Origin: Clostridiales bacterium UBA1206
Lineage (GTDB): Bacteria > Bacillota > Clostridia > Oscillospirales > CAG-382
Assembly (NCBI GenBank): GCA_002310055.1
Contig: DBXS01000016.1
Location: 29,923 to 40,864, forward strand
DNA length: 10,942 bases
Direction: 5' to 3'
In this document: positions 1 to 5,452 of the stretch, in pieces
Numbering within the stretch: position 1 is the first letter of the stretch
Layout: every line of letters begins with the position of its first letter
The notes under the pieces: model-generated
What the model saw: only the letters and a program-made list of their open reading frames with translations
Told to the model about the DNA's origin: nothing
Database searches by the model: none
Position numbers and translations under genes: made by a program

Positions 1-16
1 CTGTCCTTTGGGACAG
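1..16. terminator. Hairpin at window edge, possible terminator downstream of the GH172 gene
   Basis: CTGTCC and GGACAG form a perfect 6-bp stem with a four-base loop, 25 bases past the stop codon of the minus-strand glycoside hydrolase gene. A T-run on the minus strand would lie outside the window, so terminator function cannot be confirmed. No T-run follows on the plus strand. Confidence 0.3.
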
Positions 17-40
17 TCGGCTAAAGCGCGTGCTTTCGGT

Positions 41-1141
41 TTATATTTCCATATCTTCGCGCGGCGGAAGCTGCGGGAACGGGGAAGTGGGCAGAGTCTG
101 GTACCAGAATGCTGTCGAAGCGACGTCGTCGTAAAGGCACTTGAATTTGCCGTAAATCGTCCAGCCCAGCGCCTGGATATCGACCTTGACGCGTTCTTCA
201 AAATACACGGGGTCGGGAATATGCCAGCGGTACATCCCGAACCGGGTCTGCGACTGATATACGCCGTCCGGCCGTATGACCTGCGGCAGGCCCGCGTATG
301 GCGTGCAGTATTCCCGGTATTCGTGCGTTTCGGTGCTTTCAAAGTTGTACGAACCGCAAAAATAGTCTTCGGTGCCGGTGCCGCATATCGTCGGGTGGTC
401 GGTATCGCCGTCTATATAGAACTTGACCTCGCCTTCGCCCCACCAGCCCACGGAATTGCTTCCCCAGCAGATATAGGTCCCGACGTACTGACCTTTGCCG
501 CGCACGCCGTCCAGTATGACGTGCGGCGTTTTAGGCAGCGTGGGGTTGCTGCGCCTGAACTGCGCGTGGAAATAACAGATATCACTTGGCAGCTCCTGCA
601 GCGTGTAATCGACCTGGTAATACAGCGTGGCGCCGTCGGGACTGCGGTTTTCGAGCGTTATGCGGCAGCGCGAAAGAAAAGGCATCTGCCAGTAGCAGTT
701 CATGGCGTTGCCCGGGTTCACGCACACCACGGCCGAAGTCACCTGCACGGGCTTTCCCCAGCCGCAGGCGAAAAAGTCGCCCAGCGGGCATTCCACGGAC
801 GGGATATCCTGACCGTCCCAATATACGCGCAGGATCAGATCGCGCCACGGGTGCACGCCGCGCATCCACGGGAGCTGGTACGAGCCGCCGTCCGAAAGGC
901 AGGTCATCCATATGTGGCGTATAACGCCGGGGCCCGCTATGTTTGCGACGGTAAAGGTTTCTCCGGCGTTTATATGTACGCTCGGCCGCGTTTTCCATCC
1001 GTCGCCGAGATCAGCCGAAGCCGAGCCCGGCAGCGCGGGCGAACGCGCTCCTCCGCCTGCCGCCCCGTCGGGGTTTTCGGCGCTTACGGCGCGGCTTTTG
1101 ATTTGAGGATGCTCCCAAAGCGGACAAAACAGTTCATTCAC
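41..1141 (-). CDS. GH172 (DUF2961) family glycoside hydrolase
   Basis: A 366-residue protein of the DUF2961/GH172 family. Known members act on fructofuranose- or arabinofuranose-containing glycans (difructose dianhydride hydrolase, arabinan-active enzymes). The N-terminus shows the family hallmarks: SAENPDGAAGGGARSPAL, then DLGDGWKTRP and GPGVIRHIWMT. The central WWGEGEVKFYIDGD and GTGTEDYF motifs (about residues 234-260) carry the glutamates that are the candidate catalytic pair; the family is known to use two Glu. There is no signal peptide, so it should act in the cytoplasm on imported oligosaccharides. A longer reading frame begins with TTG at 1150, but that codon directly abuts the AAAGGAG ribosome binding site (1151-1157). 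The GTG at 1141 has a proper nine-base spacing and is chosen. Length is normal for the family. The exact substrate is not decidable. An XRE regulator lies upstream with its own promoter. Confidence 0.9.
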   Translation of the reverse strand: MNELFCPLWEHPQIKSRAVSAENPDGAAGGGARSPALPGSASADLGDGWKTRPSVHINAGETFTVANIAGPGVIRHIWMTCLSDGGSYQLPWMRGVHPWRDLILRVYWDGQDIPSVECPLGDFFACGWGKPVQVTSAVVCVNPGNAMNCYWQMPFLSRCRITLENRSPDGATLYYQVDYTLQELPSDICYFHAQFRRSNPTLPKTPHVILDGVRGKGQYVGTYICWGSNSVGWWGEGEVKFYIDGDTDHPTICGTGTEDYFCGSYNFESTETHEYREYCTPYAGLPQVIRPDGVYQSQTRFGMYRWHIPDPVYFEERVKVDIQALGWTIYGKFKCLYDDVASTAFWYQTLPTSPFPQLPPREDMEI

Positions 1142-1169
1142 GGCGGTCAACTCCTTTCTTTATGAAACG

Positions 1170-1198
1170 AGTATAACATAAACCCCGCCGATTTGCAA
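1170..1198 (-). promoter_or_regulatory. Sigma-A promoter of the GH172 gene
   Basis: On the minus strand, TTGCAA (1193-1198) and TATACT (1170-1175) are separated by exactly 17 bases, with an extended -10 TG one base upstream of the -10 box. Transcription should start near 1163, about 22 bases before the GTG start. Confidence 0.65.
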
Positions 1199-1218
1199 TA
1201 GCGAAATGGAAGGGGATC

Positions 1219-1230
1219 GGACCGCGGTCC
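1219..1230. promoter_or_regulatory. 12-base perfect palindrome upstream of the GH172 promoter
   Basis: GGACCGCGGTCC is a perfect palindrome. It lies just after the stop codon of the XRE regulator gene and about 20 bases upstream of the -35 box of the GH172 promoter. It could be an operator for a sugar-responsive regulator or part of a weak 3' hairpin for the XRE transcript. No T-run follows it on the minus strand, which argues against an ordinary terminator. Confidence 0.3.
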
Positions 1231-1232
1231 CG

Positions 1233-2303
1233 CTACGTAATCGCCACAGGCGTCAGTTTTTCAATGAGCTTTACCATGCGTGGATCGGTTTCATACTGCT
1301 TGTATTTCTCTCCCTTCAAGGATTTCAGAAGCAAGCCCGATTCATTCTCGGTAAAATCCTTGACCGCGTGTATACCGGAAAATTCGATCCTGTTTACAAT
1401 GAAGGAAGTGAATCTTCCGTCCTTCAGCGTATCATATCTTATCGCATGCTCCGCGGCTTTTTCAAGGCACTCGAACATCTTCGCAGCATCATTCAGTTCA
1501 AGATAACTCACCGCCATTTCCCTATAGATTTCCGAATACCGGCAGTGATAAAAGCCGCAGTTTCCGTCCGGATAAAGCAGGTCGAAGCATTTGATGAGAA
1601 ATTCGCGTGCCTTGATATGCTCCTCAGGCGTATAGCCGCCCTTATGGCACATTATGCGCACGGTTATACCGACCGTGTCAAAAAGATCCTGGACGTTGGT
1701 CTGACAGTACCTAACCGCCTCGTCTCCTTCAAGGATACGCGGCATCAATGCGTTGACCGTTACGGCAGAGCCGCCCGCCATTTTTGCATATTTCTTTGCT
1801 GACTCCGCGTCCTTTTTGGCGTAGTAATATGTGAAGCACAGGCATTGGATCGCGCCGCTGCGCAAAGATTGATCGGTAGATTCATTCAGGATCCTCTCTC
1901 CGCACGCAATGATCTCGTCGGCGTTTGCTTTTTGATCCGCCGCGGACAAAGCGTACATCAGATCGTAAATCACGGACAGATCGTTCGGAAATTCCTTCTG
2001 AGCTTCTCTCCACAGCGTAACGCGTTCCGGGCTTTTTCCGTCGCGGAACAGTTCGGCGTTTTTATCGCGGTACGCATTCAGTCTTTTCTCTTTTTCGATT
2101 GCCCCGACACCGAGCAGGTCGTCCACGCTGACGTTGTAATAGGATGCGATCGCCGGAAGCAGCGTTATATCCGGGTATCCTTCTTCGCGCTCCCATTTGG
2201 AGACCGCCTGGGTGGAAATGTCGAGATGTTTCGCCAGATCCTCCTGGGTATTGCCTCTTTCCCTGCGGAGCTTTTTTAATTGCTCGCTCAATAAAATGTT
2301 CAT
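1233..2303 (-). CDS. XRE/Cro-C1-type transcriptional regulator with C-terminal helical repeat domain
   Basis: A 356-residue DNA-binding protein. Residues 1-66 are a textbook HTH_3 domain: LSEQLKKLRRERGNTQEDLA, then the recognition segment STQAVSKWEREEGYPD and the closing YYNVSVDDLLGV. The remainder, about 290 residues, is all-helical and TPR-like, with runs such as AKKDAESAKKYAKMAGG and YREMAVSYLELNDAAKMFECL. This architecture is common among clostridial regulators in which the repeat domain senses a peptide or protein partner; the ligand here is unknown. The ATG at 2303 is preceded by AGGAGG five bases upstream. The gene runs in the same direction as the GH172 gene, but that gene has its own promoter, so direct control of it is only a possibility suggested by adjacency. 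Confidence 0.9.
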   Translation of the reverse strand: MNILLSEQLKKLRRERGNTQEDLAKHLDISTQAVSKWEREEGYPDITLLPAIASYYNVSVDDLLGVGAIEKEKRLNAYRDKNAELFRDGKSPERVTLWREAQKEFPNDLSVIYDLMYALSAADQKANADEIIACGERILNESTDQSLRSGAIQCLCFTYYYAKKDAESAKKYAKMAGGSAVTVNALMPRILEGDEAVRYCQTNVQDLFDTVGITVRIMCHKGGYTPEEHIKAREFLIKCFDLLYPDGNCGFYHCRYSEIYREMAVSYLELNDAAKMFECLEKAAEHAIRYDTLKDGRFTSFIVNRIEFSGIHAVKDFTENESGLLLKSLKGEKYKQYETDPRMVKLIEKLTPVAIT

Positions 2304-2350
2304 GGTTTCCTCCTATGAAAAGAAAAGTAACAAGCGCCTGTTCTATGATT

Positions 2351-2378
2351 ATTATAGCAAAAAACAAGGATATTTCAA
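2351..2378 (-). promoter_or_regulatory. Sigma-A promoter of the XRE regulator
   Basis: On the minus strand, TTGAAA (2373-2378) and TATAAT (2351-2356) are spaced by 16 bases, with an extended -10 (TGCTATAAT). The predicted start near 2344 gives a leader of about 40 bases. Confidence 0.7.
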
Positions 2379-2379
2379 T

Positions 2380-2510
2380 GACCGCGCCGTTTAATTTGCG
2401 TTGATTTTATAAACGGACGGTTTAATTGCGGCTTTGAGCCGGTGGGGAAAGGGGAAAGAGCGGGCGCTTTGGAGGAAAAGCGAGCGTTTCACGGCAGGTG
2501 ACGCGCTGTT
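2380..2510. other. Intergenic stretch without recognised content
   Basis: Between the XRE promoter and the hairpin array, no plausible reading frame with a ribosome binding site was seen on either strand. Only short weak stem-loops are visible (for example TAAAC/GTTTA near 2410-2424). The array and terminator fill the rest of the gap up to the tRNA gene. Confidence 0.6.
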
Positions 2511-2512
2511 TT

Positions 2513-2691
2513 AATGATATACTCGCATTCGCGAGTATGATATACCGCGCAAAGCGCGGCATGATATATTTGCTTGCGCAAATATGATATAATATCCGTT
2601 CCTTATACGCCCGTAGGCGTATATCATCGCACGAAGTGCGATATCATCCCGAAGGGATATCACCCGTTCCGAAAAAGGAACGGATATCATT
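2513..2691. repeat. Punctuated hairpin array with overall two-fold symmetry
   Basis: Four TGATAT motifs (2515-2520, 2538-2543, 2562-2567, 2585-2590) are followed by four ATATCA motifs (2621-2626, 2641-2646, 2657-2662, 2684-2689). Each interval between motifs holds its own small hairpin. Examples are ACTCGC/GCGAGT (2521-2536), CCGCGC/GCGCGG (2545-2559), ATATTTGC/GCAAATAT (2566-2585), TATACGCC/GGCGTATA (2604-2623, the centre), CGCAC/GTGCG (2628-2640), CCC/GGG (2648-2656) and CCGTTCC/GGAACGG (2664-2683). The hairpin sequences differ from one another while the punctuation is constant. The motifs on the two sides pair in nested order, so the strand could fold into a long stem with side hairpins. 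No reading frame is present. It may be a REP/BIME-like or other non-autonomous mobile repeat; the function is unknown. Confidence 0.85.
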
Positions 2692-2730
2692 GAAAGAAAC
2701 CTGATTTGGCGGACAAATCAGGTTTCTTTC
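2692..2730 (-). terminator. Intrinsic terminator of the tRNA-Gln gene, probably bidirectional
   Basis: A perfect 16-bp stem (2692-2707 with 2715-2730) encloses a seven-base loop. In both orientations the 3' arm reads AAATCAGG followed by TTTCTTTC, so the distal stem doubles as a U-rich tract. It begins one base after the encoded CCA of the tRNA gene and directly abuts the last ATATCATT of the hairpin array. Confidence 0.75.
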
Positions 2731-2731
2731 C

Positions 2732-2806
2732 TGGCAGGGATAGCTGGGCTCGAACCAGCGATGCAGGAGTCAAAGTCCTGTGCCTTAACCACTTGGCTAC
2801 ATCCCT
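2732..2806 (-). tRNA. tRNA-Gln (anticodon TTG)
   Basis: A full cloverleaf can be read on the minus strand. The acceptor stem is AGGGATG with TATCCCT (a G-U pair at position 7). The D arm is GCC...GGC and the anticodon stem CAGGA/TCCTG encloses the loop CTTTGAC. The T arm is GCTGG-TTCGAGC-CCAGC, the discriminator base is G and CCA is encoded. The anticodon TTG lies at 2771-2773 and reads CAA/CAG glutamine codons. It has its own promoter about 20 bases upstream and a terminator immediately downstream, so it is a single-gene unit. Confidence 0.95.
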
Positions 2807-2825
2807 GTATGTTTTAGTTCAAATT

Positions 2826-2854
2826 ATTATACTCCGCGCGCGTCTCTTTGTCAA
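2826..2854 (-). promoter_or_regulatory. Consensus sigma-A promoter of tRNA-Gln
   Basis: TTGACA (2849-2854) and TATAAT (2826-2831) on the minus strand are both perfect matches and are separated by 17 bases. The G+C-rich spacer just upstream of the -10 box is notable. The predicted start near 2819 gives a leader of about 13 bases before the mature tRNA. Confidence 0.85.
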
Positions 2855-2925
2855 GCACAAAAATCTATCGTATATCAGACTGTATCTCGACGCTGAAAAA
2901 AGTTTAAGAGAAAGAGAAAATAGTA

Positions 2926-2956
2926 TTGACATATTAGTATGTAAGTAGTATACTAC
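2926..2956 (+). promoter_or_regulatory. Consensus promoter with palindromic operator for the two-gene module
   Basis: TTGACA (2926-2931) and TATACT (2949-2954) are spaced by 17 bases. The -10 box lies inside a perfect 12-base palindrome, GTAGTATACTAC (2945-2956). Further AGTAT/ATACT half-sites occur at 2922-2926, 2936-2940 and 2972-2976, the last ending at the start codon. This layout suggests repression by a dimeric DNA-binding protein, plausibly the product of the first gene of the module. Confidence 0.75.
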
Positions 2957-2976
2957 ACTCGAAAGGAGTAAATACT

Positions 2977-3369
2977 ATGGAATACGAAAGAACGATACTT
3001 GAATTGATTGAAAGGGTAAAGGTGCTTGAAGAAAAGGTTGCATCACTTTTGAATGAGCGCGAAGCTGATCCCCTAAAGCGAGAGCACGTATCGGGAAAAG
3101 CAGCAAAAGTCGGTACGGTGCAAATAAAAGAATATATATATTCACTTTTATCTATGGCGCGCGAACAAGGAAAGAGCTATGTTGAAATCACTTCCAATCA
3201 AATCCACAAGGCGCTTGGGCTTACGAGGCGTATGCCGACCGTCTGCAACGCGATGAAACAGTGTATGCGCGATGGCGACGAAGTTATCCATAAAACAGCA
3301 AGCGGATATTCGTCAACTTTTGAAATACGTTATATGATTGAAAAGAAAGGGCACGACTATGAAAAATGA
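2977..3369 (+). CDS. Small winged-helix-like protein with N-terminal coiled coil (unknown function)
   Basis: A 130-residue protein that I cannot assign to a named family. Residues 2-28 form a leucine-rich amphipathic helix (TILELIERVKVLEEKVASLL) typical of a short coiled coil and suggestive of dimerisation. Residues 47-118 look like a winged helix. A first helix (QIKEYIYSLLSMAREQGKSY) is followed by the turn-helix TSNQIHKALGLTRRMPTVCN, then a beta-hairpin-like segment ending KTASGYSSTFEIRY that would be the wing. AGGAG sits eight bases before the ATG. The downstream gene overlaps it by 11 bases, so the two products are probably made together. A role as DNA-binding autoregulator is inferred from the fold and the palindromic promoter, not demonstrated. 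Codon use is more A+T-rich than in the flanking metabolic genes. Confidence 0.75.
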   Translation: MEYERTILELIERVKVLEEKVASLLNEREADPLKREHVSGKAAKVGTVQIKEYIYSLLSMAREQGKSYVEITSNQIHKALGLTRRMPTVCNAMKQCMRDGDEVIHKTASGYSSTFEIRYMIEKKGHDYEK

Positions 3370-3655
3370 GATTTGGAGAAAAGTATACGCGTTTGTCGCT
3401 GCTAATCCCGGCGATATGGCTACCGTGTCAAGAGGACTATGGTTCAACGTTTCCGCGGCAAACGGCGATGTTTTTATTGAAAAGGCAAAATCACATGCTT
3501 ACAGCTCGAAAATCACTGTAAAAAGAAAGCTTGATAAGGCGAACGCCGACACTGTCTATGAAGCATATTGTAAAAGAGCAAACTCAAAAGACTATTACAC
3601 GATCACCAGAAACTATTCGTACTGGCGCGCGTTGTTTAAAGCGATGGGTATTTAA
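3359..3655 (+). CDS. Conserved-looking 98-residue hypothetical protein, partner of the winged-helix gene
   Basis: No family name can be given with confidence. The protein is basic, soluble and lacks a signal peptide. It has an N-terminal helix (EIWRKVYAFVAAN). A beta-like core follows (RGLWFNVSAANGDVFIEKAK, then SSKITVKRKL), and the C-terminal helical part is rich in Tyr and Trp (DTVYEAYCKRAN, ITRNYSYWRALFKAMGI). The frame is open back to a TTG at 3338. The ATG at 3359 is preferred because AAAGGG lies about nine bases upstream and it gives the usual 11-base overlap with the preceding stop codon. It is followed within 15 bases by a strong terminator, closing a two-gene unit. The partner might be bound by, or regulate, the winged-helix protein; that is inference from coupling only. 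Confidence 0.7.
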   Translation: MKNEIWRKVYAFVAANPGDMATVSRGLWFNVSAANGDVFIEKAKSHAYSSKITVKRKLDKANADTVYEAYCKRANSKDYYTITRNYSYWRALFKAMGI

Positions 3656-3669
3656 GTGAATAAAAACGC

Positions 3670-3705
3670 AAGGGCTTTTGCGCATATGTGCAAAAGCCCT
3701 TTTTG
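3670..3705 (+). terminator. Intrinsic terminator of the two-gene module
   Basis: A perfect 12-bp stem (3670-3681 with 3690-3701) encloses an eight-base loop and runs into TTTTT at 3700-3704. It begins 14 bases after the stop codon at 3655. Confidence 0.9.
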
Positions 3706-3726
3706 CGGGTATGTGTCTTAAAGGGA

Positions 3727-4104
3727 TCAGTCGTCGAGCTGTTCTTCGATCTTGCCTTCGGCGGCGTTCTTTCTGACGCTTTCCACACCGTTGAGGCAGC
3801 TGGCCTTTGCGGCGTAACCTTCGGAAACGGCTATGACCTGACCGTTGGTAGCCTTGAGGCGGAAACGGAATTCACCGGCTTTGTCGGTGTACATTTCGAA
3901 CTTGGGATGCTTTGCCTTTTCAAAACCTTCGGCGGTCTGATCTTCGAAATTGGCTTTGGGGGCGTTGTTTATAACGCTCTTGACGCCGTTGAGGCAAGCG
4001 CCTTTGGTGTTGTAAACTTCAGAAGTAGCGATGATCTCGCCGTTGCCCGCTTTGAGGTTGAATTTGAAACCGGTCTTTGTCTTTTTGACTACGAATTTTC
4101 CCAT
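3727..4104 (-). CDS. Tandem DUF1508 (YegP-like) domain protein
   Basis: A 125-residue protein made of two DUF1508 repeats, about residues 3-48 and 68-113. The second is close to the family pattern (KFEMYTDKAGEFRFRLKATN, then GQVIAVSEGYAAKASCLNGV and ESVRKNA). The first is more divergent (KFVVKKTKTGFKFNLKAGNG, then EIIATSEVYNTKGACLNGV). Each repeat keeps a CLNG in which Cys replaces the residue usually seen before the NG turn. YegP-like proteins are small, abundant, cytoplasmic proteins of unknown biochemical function. The ATG at 4104 has AAAGGAT eight bases upstream. The gene is a single unit with a consensus promoter and is convergent with the upstream module, whose terminator lies between them. 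Confidence 0.9.
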   Translation of the reverse strand: MGKFVVKKTKTGFKFNLKAGNGEIIATSEVYNTKGACLNGVKSVINNAPKANFEDQTAEGFEKAKHPKFEMYTDKAGEFRFRLKATNGQVIAVSEGYAAKASCLNGVESVRKNAAEGKIEEQLDD

Positions 4105-4189
4105 TTTTAACGATCCTTTCTTGATTATGTTTTTATAATGCAGGCGTCCGCGCGTGCAATAAACGCAGTTCGCCTAAACTTACAAATGC

Positions 4190-4218
4190 ATTATAGCATA
4201 AAGCGCGCGTGTTGTCAA
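4190..4218 (-). promoter_or_regulatory. Consensus sigma-A promoter of the YegP-like gene
   Basis: On the minus strand, TTGACA (4213-4218) and TATAAT (4190-4195) are perfect and spaced by 17 bases, with an extended -10 (TGCTATAAT). The start near 4183 gives a leader of roughly 80 bases containing a possible AGGCG/CGCCT stem. Strong constitutive expression is likely. Confidence 0.85.
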
Positions 4219-4252
4219 GCAAATTCGGCAAAAAGCGCAGATTTTGATTTTT

Positions 4253-4296
4253 GGCGTTTCAAACGCCGGAAATCCAGCGTTTTCAAGCTTTTCCGG
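4253..4296 (-). other. Overlapping stem-loops just after the DUF4097-like gene
   Basis: Directly after the stop codon on the minus strand, CCGGAAA (4290-4296) can pair with TTTCCGG (4266-4272). A second hairpin, GGCGTTT/AAACGCC (4253-4267), overlaps that arm. The minus-strand transcript continues with A-rich rather than U-rich sequence, so this is not a standard intrinsic terminator. It may stabilise the 3' end of the mRNA. Confidence 0.35.
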
Positions 4297-4713
4297 TCAG
4301 TTTTTGCCGCTTTCCGGTTGAATGCCGCGTATAATATCGTCGCCGCCCGTTATCGTTATCTTTCCTTCATACCCTTCGGGCAGCGTTATGCGCAGCGCTG
4401 TGCCGTCGCCGAAGACGAACGAAAACAGGCTCCTGTACCACGGCAGATCCGGTTCGCACACCACGGCGAGCAGTCCGCCCCGAAGGCTCGCTTCGTAAAC
4501 GCCGTCGAACGTATACTCGAATTCTATTATTATTTCATCGCCGGCGTAGGTCAATTCGTAATCGGCGTCGCAGTATATCGCGTCGACTTCCGAAACGGCG
4601 AAAGTTTTCGTCTCGGTCACGGGTTCGGGGTCTTTGAGCACCGCCATCCCCACGAGCGCGCAGATCACGCCCGCCGCGGCGCAGATGAGGCCTATGCGTT
4701 TTATCCTGCTCAT
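4297..4713 (-). CDS. Short membrane-anchored DUF4097-like protein
   Basis: A 138-residue protein with one N-terminal transmembrane segment (about residues 6-26, RIGLICAAAGVICALVGMAV) and an extracytoplasmic beta-rich region. The pattern TKTFAVSEVDAIYCDADYEL, then YAGDEIIIEFEYTFDG and ALRITLPEGYEGKITITGG matches the opening of DUF4097-type beta-helix proteins. Those proteins normally continue with repeated SGDI-like coils. Here the chain ends about 15 residues after the LPEG motif, so it is a short or truncated version; no continuation was seen in the other minus frames downstream. The gene follows the anti-sigma-like gene by four bases, and its ribosome binding site (GGAGGG) sits within the end of that gene, implying translational coupling. 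It probably works with that membrane protein in an envelope-sensing circuit; the function is not known. Confidence 0.7.
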   Translation of the reverse strand: MSRIKRIGLICAAAGVICALVGMAVLKDPEPVTETKTFAVSEVDAIYCDADYELTYAGDEIIIEFEYTFDGVYEASLRGGLLAVVCEPDLPWYRSLFSFVFGDGTALRITLPEGYEGKITITGGDDIIRGIQPESGKN

Positions 4714-4717
4714 ACGC

Positions 4718-5293
4718 TCATCCCTCCGTAACGTCGCCGCCTGTGATGAGCCGCATAAACGCCGCGAATATGAGCGTTATAAGATGCAGCATAAGACGGC
4801 ACAGCCGCAGGCAGGGGATCCCGAGCACAAGCATCAGCCCGCCGGACGCCAGAGACGCTCCGAGCGCGACCATCGCGGCGGGGAGGTCGACCCGGAACAG
4901 CGCCGCGATAAACGCGCCCGCCGAAAACAGCGACGTCGCGGCGAAAGCCAGCGGCACCAGGCTTATGACGAGCGACGCCACGAATATGCAGGCGATAAAC
5001 GCGCCGAGCAGCACTATGAGCACCAGAAGCAGCGGCAGCCAGACGGGGAAAGTCAGCACGATGGCTATGATTATCGCCGTGCGCGACCGAGTCGCCGTAT
5101 CCTGTTTTTCTTCCGGCGCTGCCGCGTTCGCCTCTTTTGGGACTATGCCGCGCTTCGCCGCGGCGTACGCCATACGGCACTGCGGGCAGTCTTCGGAATG
5201 CGCTTCGATACACGAAACGCTTTCGTCGCTGATATTGCCCGCAACGTATAATTTGAGCAGATCTTTTATAAGTCCGCACCCTTGTTTTTCCAT
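4718..5293 (-). CDS. Zinc-finger (HC2) anti-sigma-like membrane protein
   Basis: A 191-residue protein. The N-terminal 45 residues form a zf-HC2-type anti-sigma domain with the motif H32-x3-C36-x2-C39 and an upstream Cys6. ISDESVSCIEAHSEDCPQC is the characteristic segment. Such domains bind zinc and hold a sigma factor at the membrane. After a charged linker, residues 72-185 are strongly hydrophobic with about four transmembrane segments (IIIAIVLTFPVWLPLLLVLI, FIACIFVASLVISLVPLAFA and later ones), resembling DUF1700-like proteins. The frame is open further upstream, but the ATG at 5293 has AAGGAG eight bases ahead and lies downstream of a promoter; the longer start would precede that promoter. 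The downstream DUF4097-like gene is coupled to it. No sigma factor or PadR regulator, the usual partners, is visible in the window. Confidence 0.8.
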   Translation of the reverse strand: MEKQGCGLIKDLLKLYVAGNISDESVSCIEAHSEDCPQCRMAYAAAKRGIVPKEANAAAPEEKQDTATRSRTAIIIAIVLTFPVWLPLLLVLIVLLGAFIACIFVASLVISLVPLAFAATSLFSAGAFIAALFRVDLPAAMVALGASLASGGLMLVLGIPCLRLCRLMLHLITLIFAAFMRLITGGDVTEG

Positions 5294-5327
5294 AAAACGC
5301 GCTCCTTTTTCGAACGTATCTGCATAT

Positions 5328-5356
5328 ATTCTACCGCCGTTTTCGCGTTTTGTCAA
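5328..5356 (-). promoter_or_regulatory. Sigma-A promoter of the anti-sigma-like operon
   Basis: On the minus strand, TTGACA (5351-5356) and TAGAAT (5328-5333) are separated by 17 bases. The start near 5321 gives a leader of about 28 bases before the ATG at 5293. This supports 5293 as the true start rather than the longer open frame. Confidence 0.7.
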
Positions 5357-5452
5357 TGACTTTGCATACATACGCGGATTTTGCGCGCGCATAGCGCGCA
5401 CGCGTTCGGAATATATTAGTAATAAAGAAAAAAACAAAAAGGAGCGACGGCG

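Noticed and set aside
8..1165. Long plus-strand open frame of 385 codons opposite the GH172 gene
   Set aside because: It is the antisense shadow of a clear DUF2961 protein, has no ribosome binding site, and its translation is Arg/Ala/Val-rich without recognisable motifs.
2511..2691. CRISPR array
   Set aside because: The repeated unit is only six to seven bases and inverts at the centre, the intervening segments are self-complementary and of uneven length (about 16-27 bases), and no cas gene is near.
2706..2948. 80-codon plus-strand open frame across the tRNA-Gln gene and its promoter
   Set aside because: It reads the antisense of a tRNA and of a consensus promoter and has no ribosome binding site.
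3688..4110. 140-codon plus-strand open frame opposite the YegP-like gene
   Set aside because: The minus strand encodes two clear DUF1508 repeats with a promoter and ribosome binding site; the plus frame starts inside a terminator.
5360..5420. Sigma-E-type promoter for spoIID (CATACAT near 5363, AATATATT near 5410)
   Set aside because: Sigma-E control is expected for spoIID, but neither candidate -10 is accompanied by a convincing -35 at the right distance, so no site is annotated.
4718..5437. Longer start (239 codons) for the anti-sigma-like protein
   Set aside because: The extension covers its own promoter (5328-5356) and lacks a ribosome binding site, whereas the ATG at 5293 has AAGGAG at ideal spacing.
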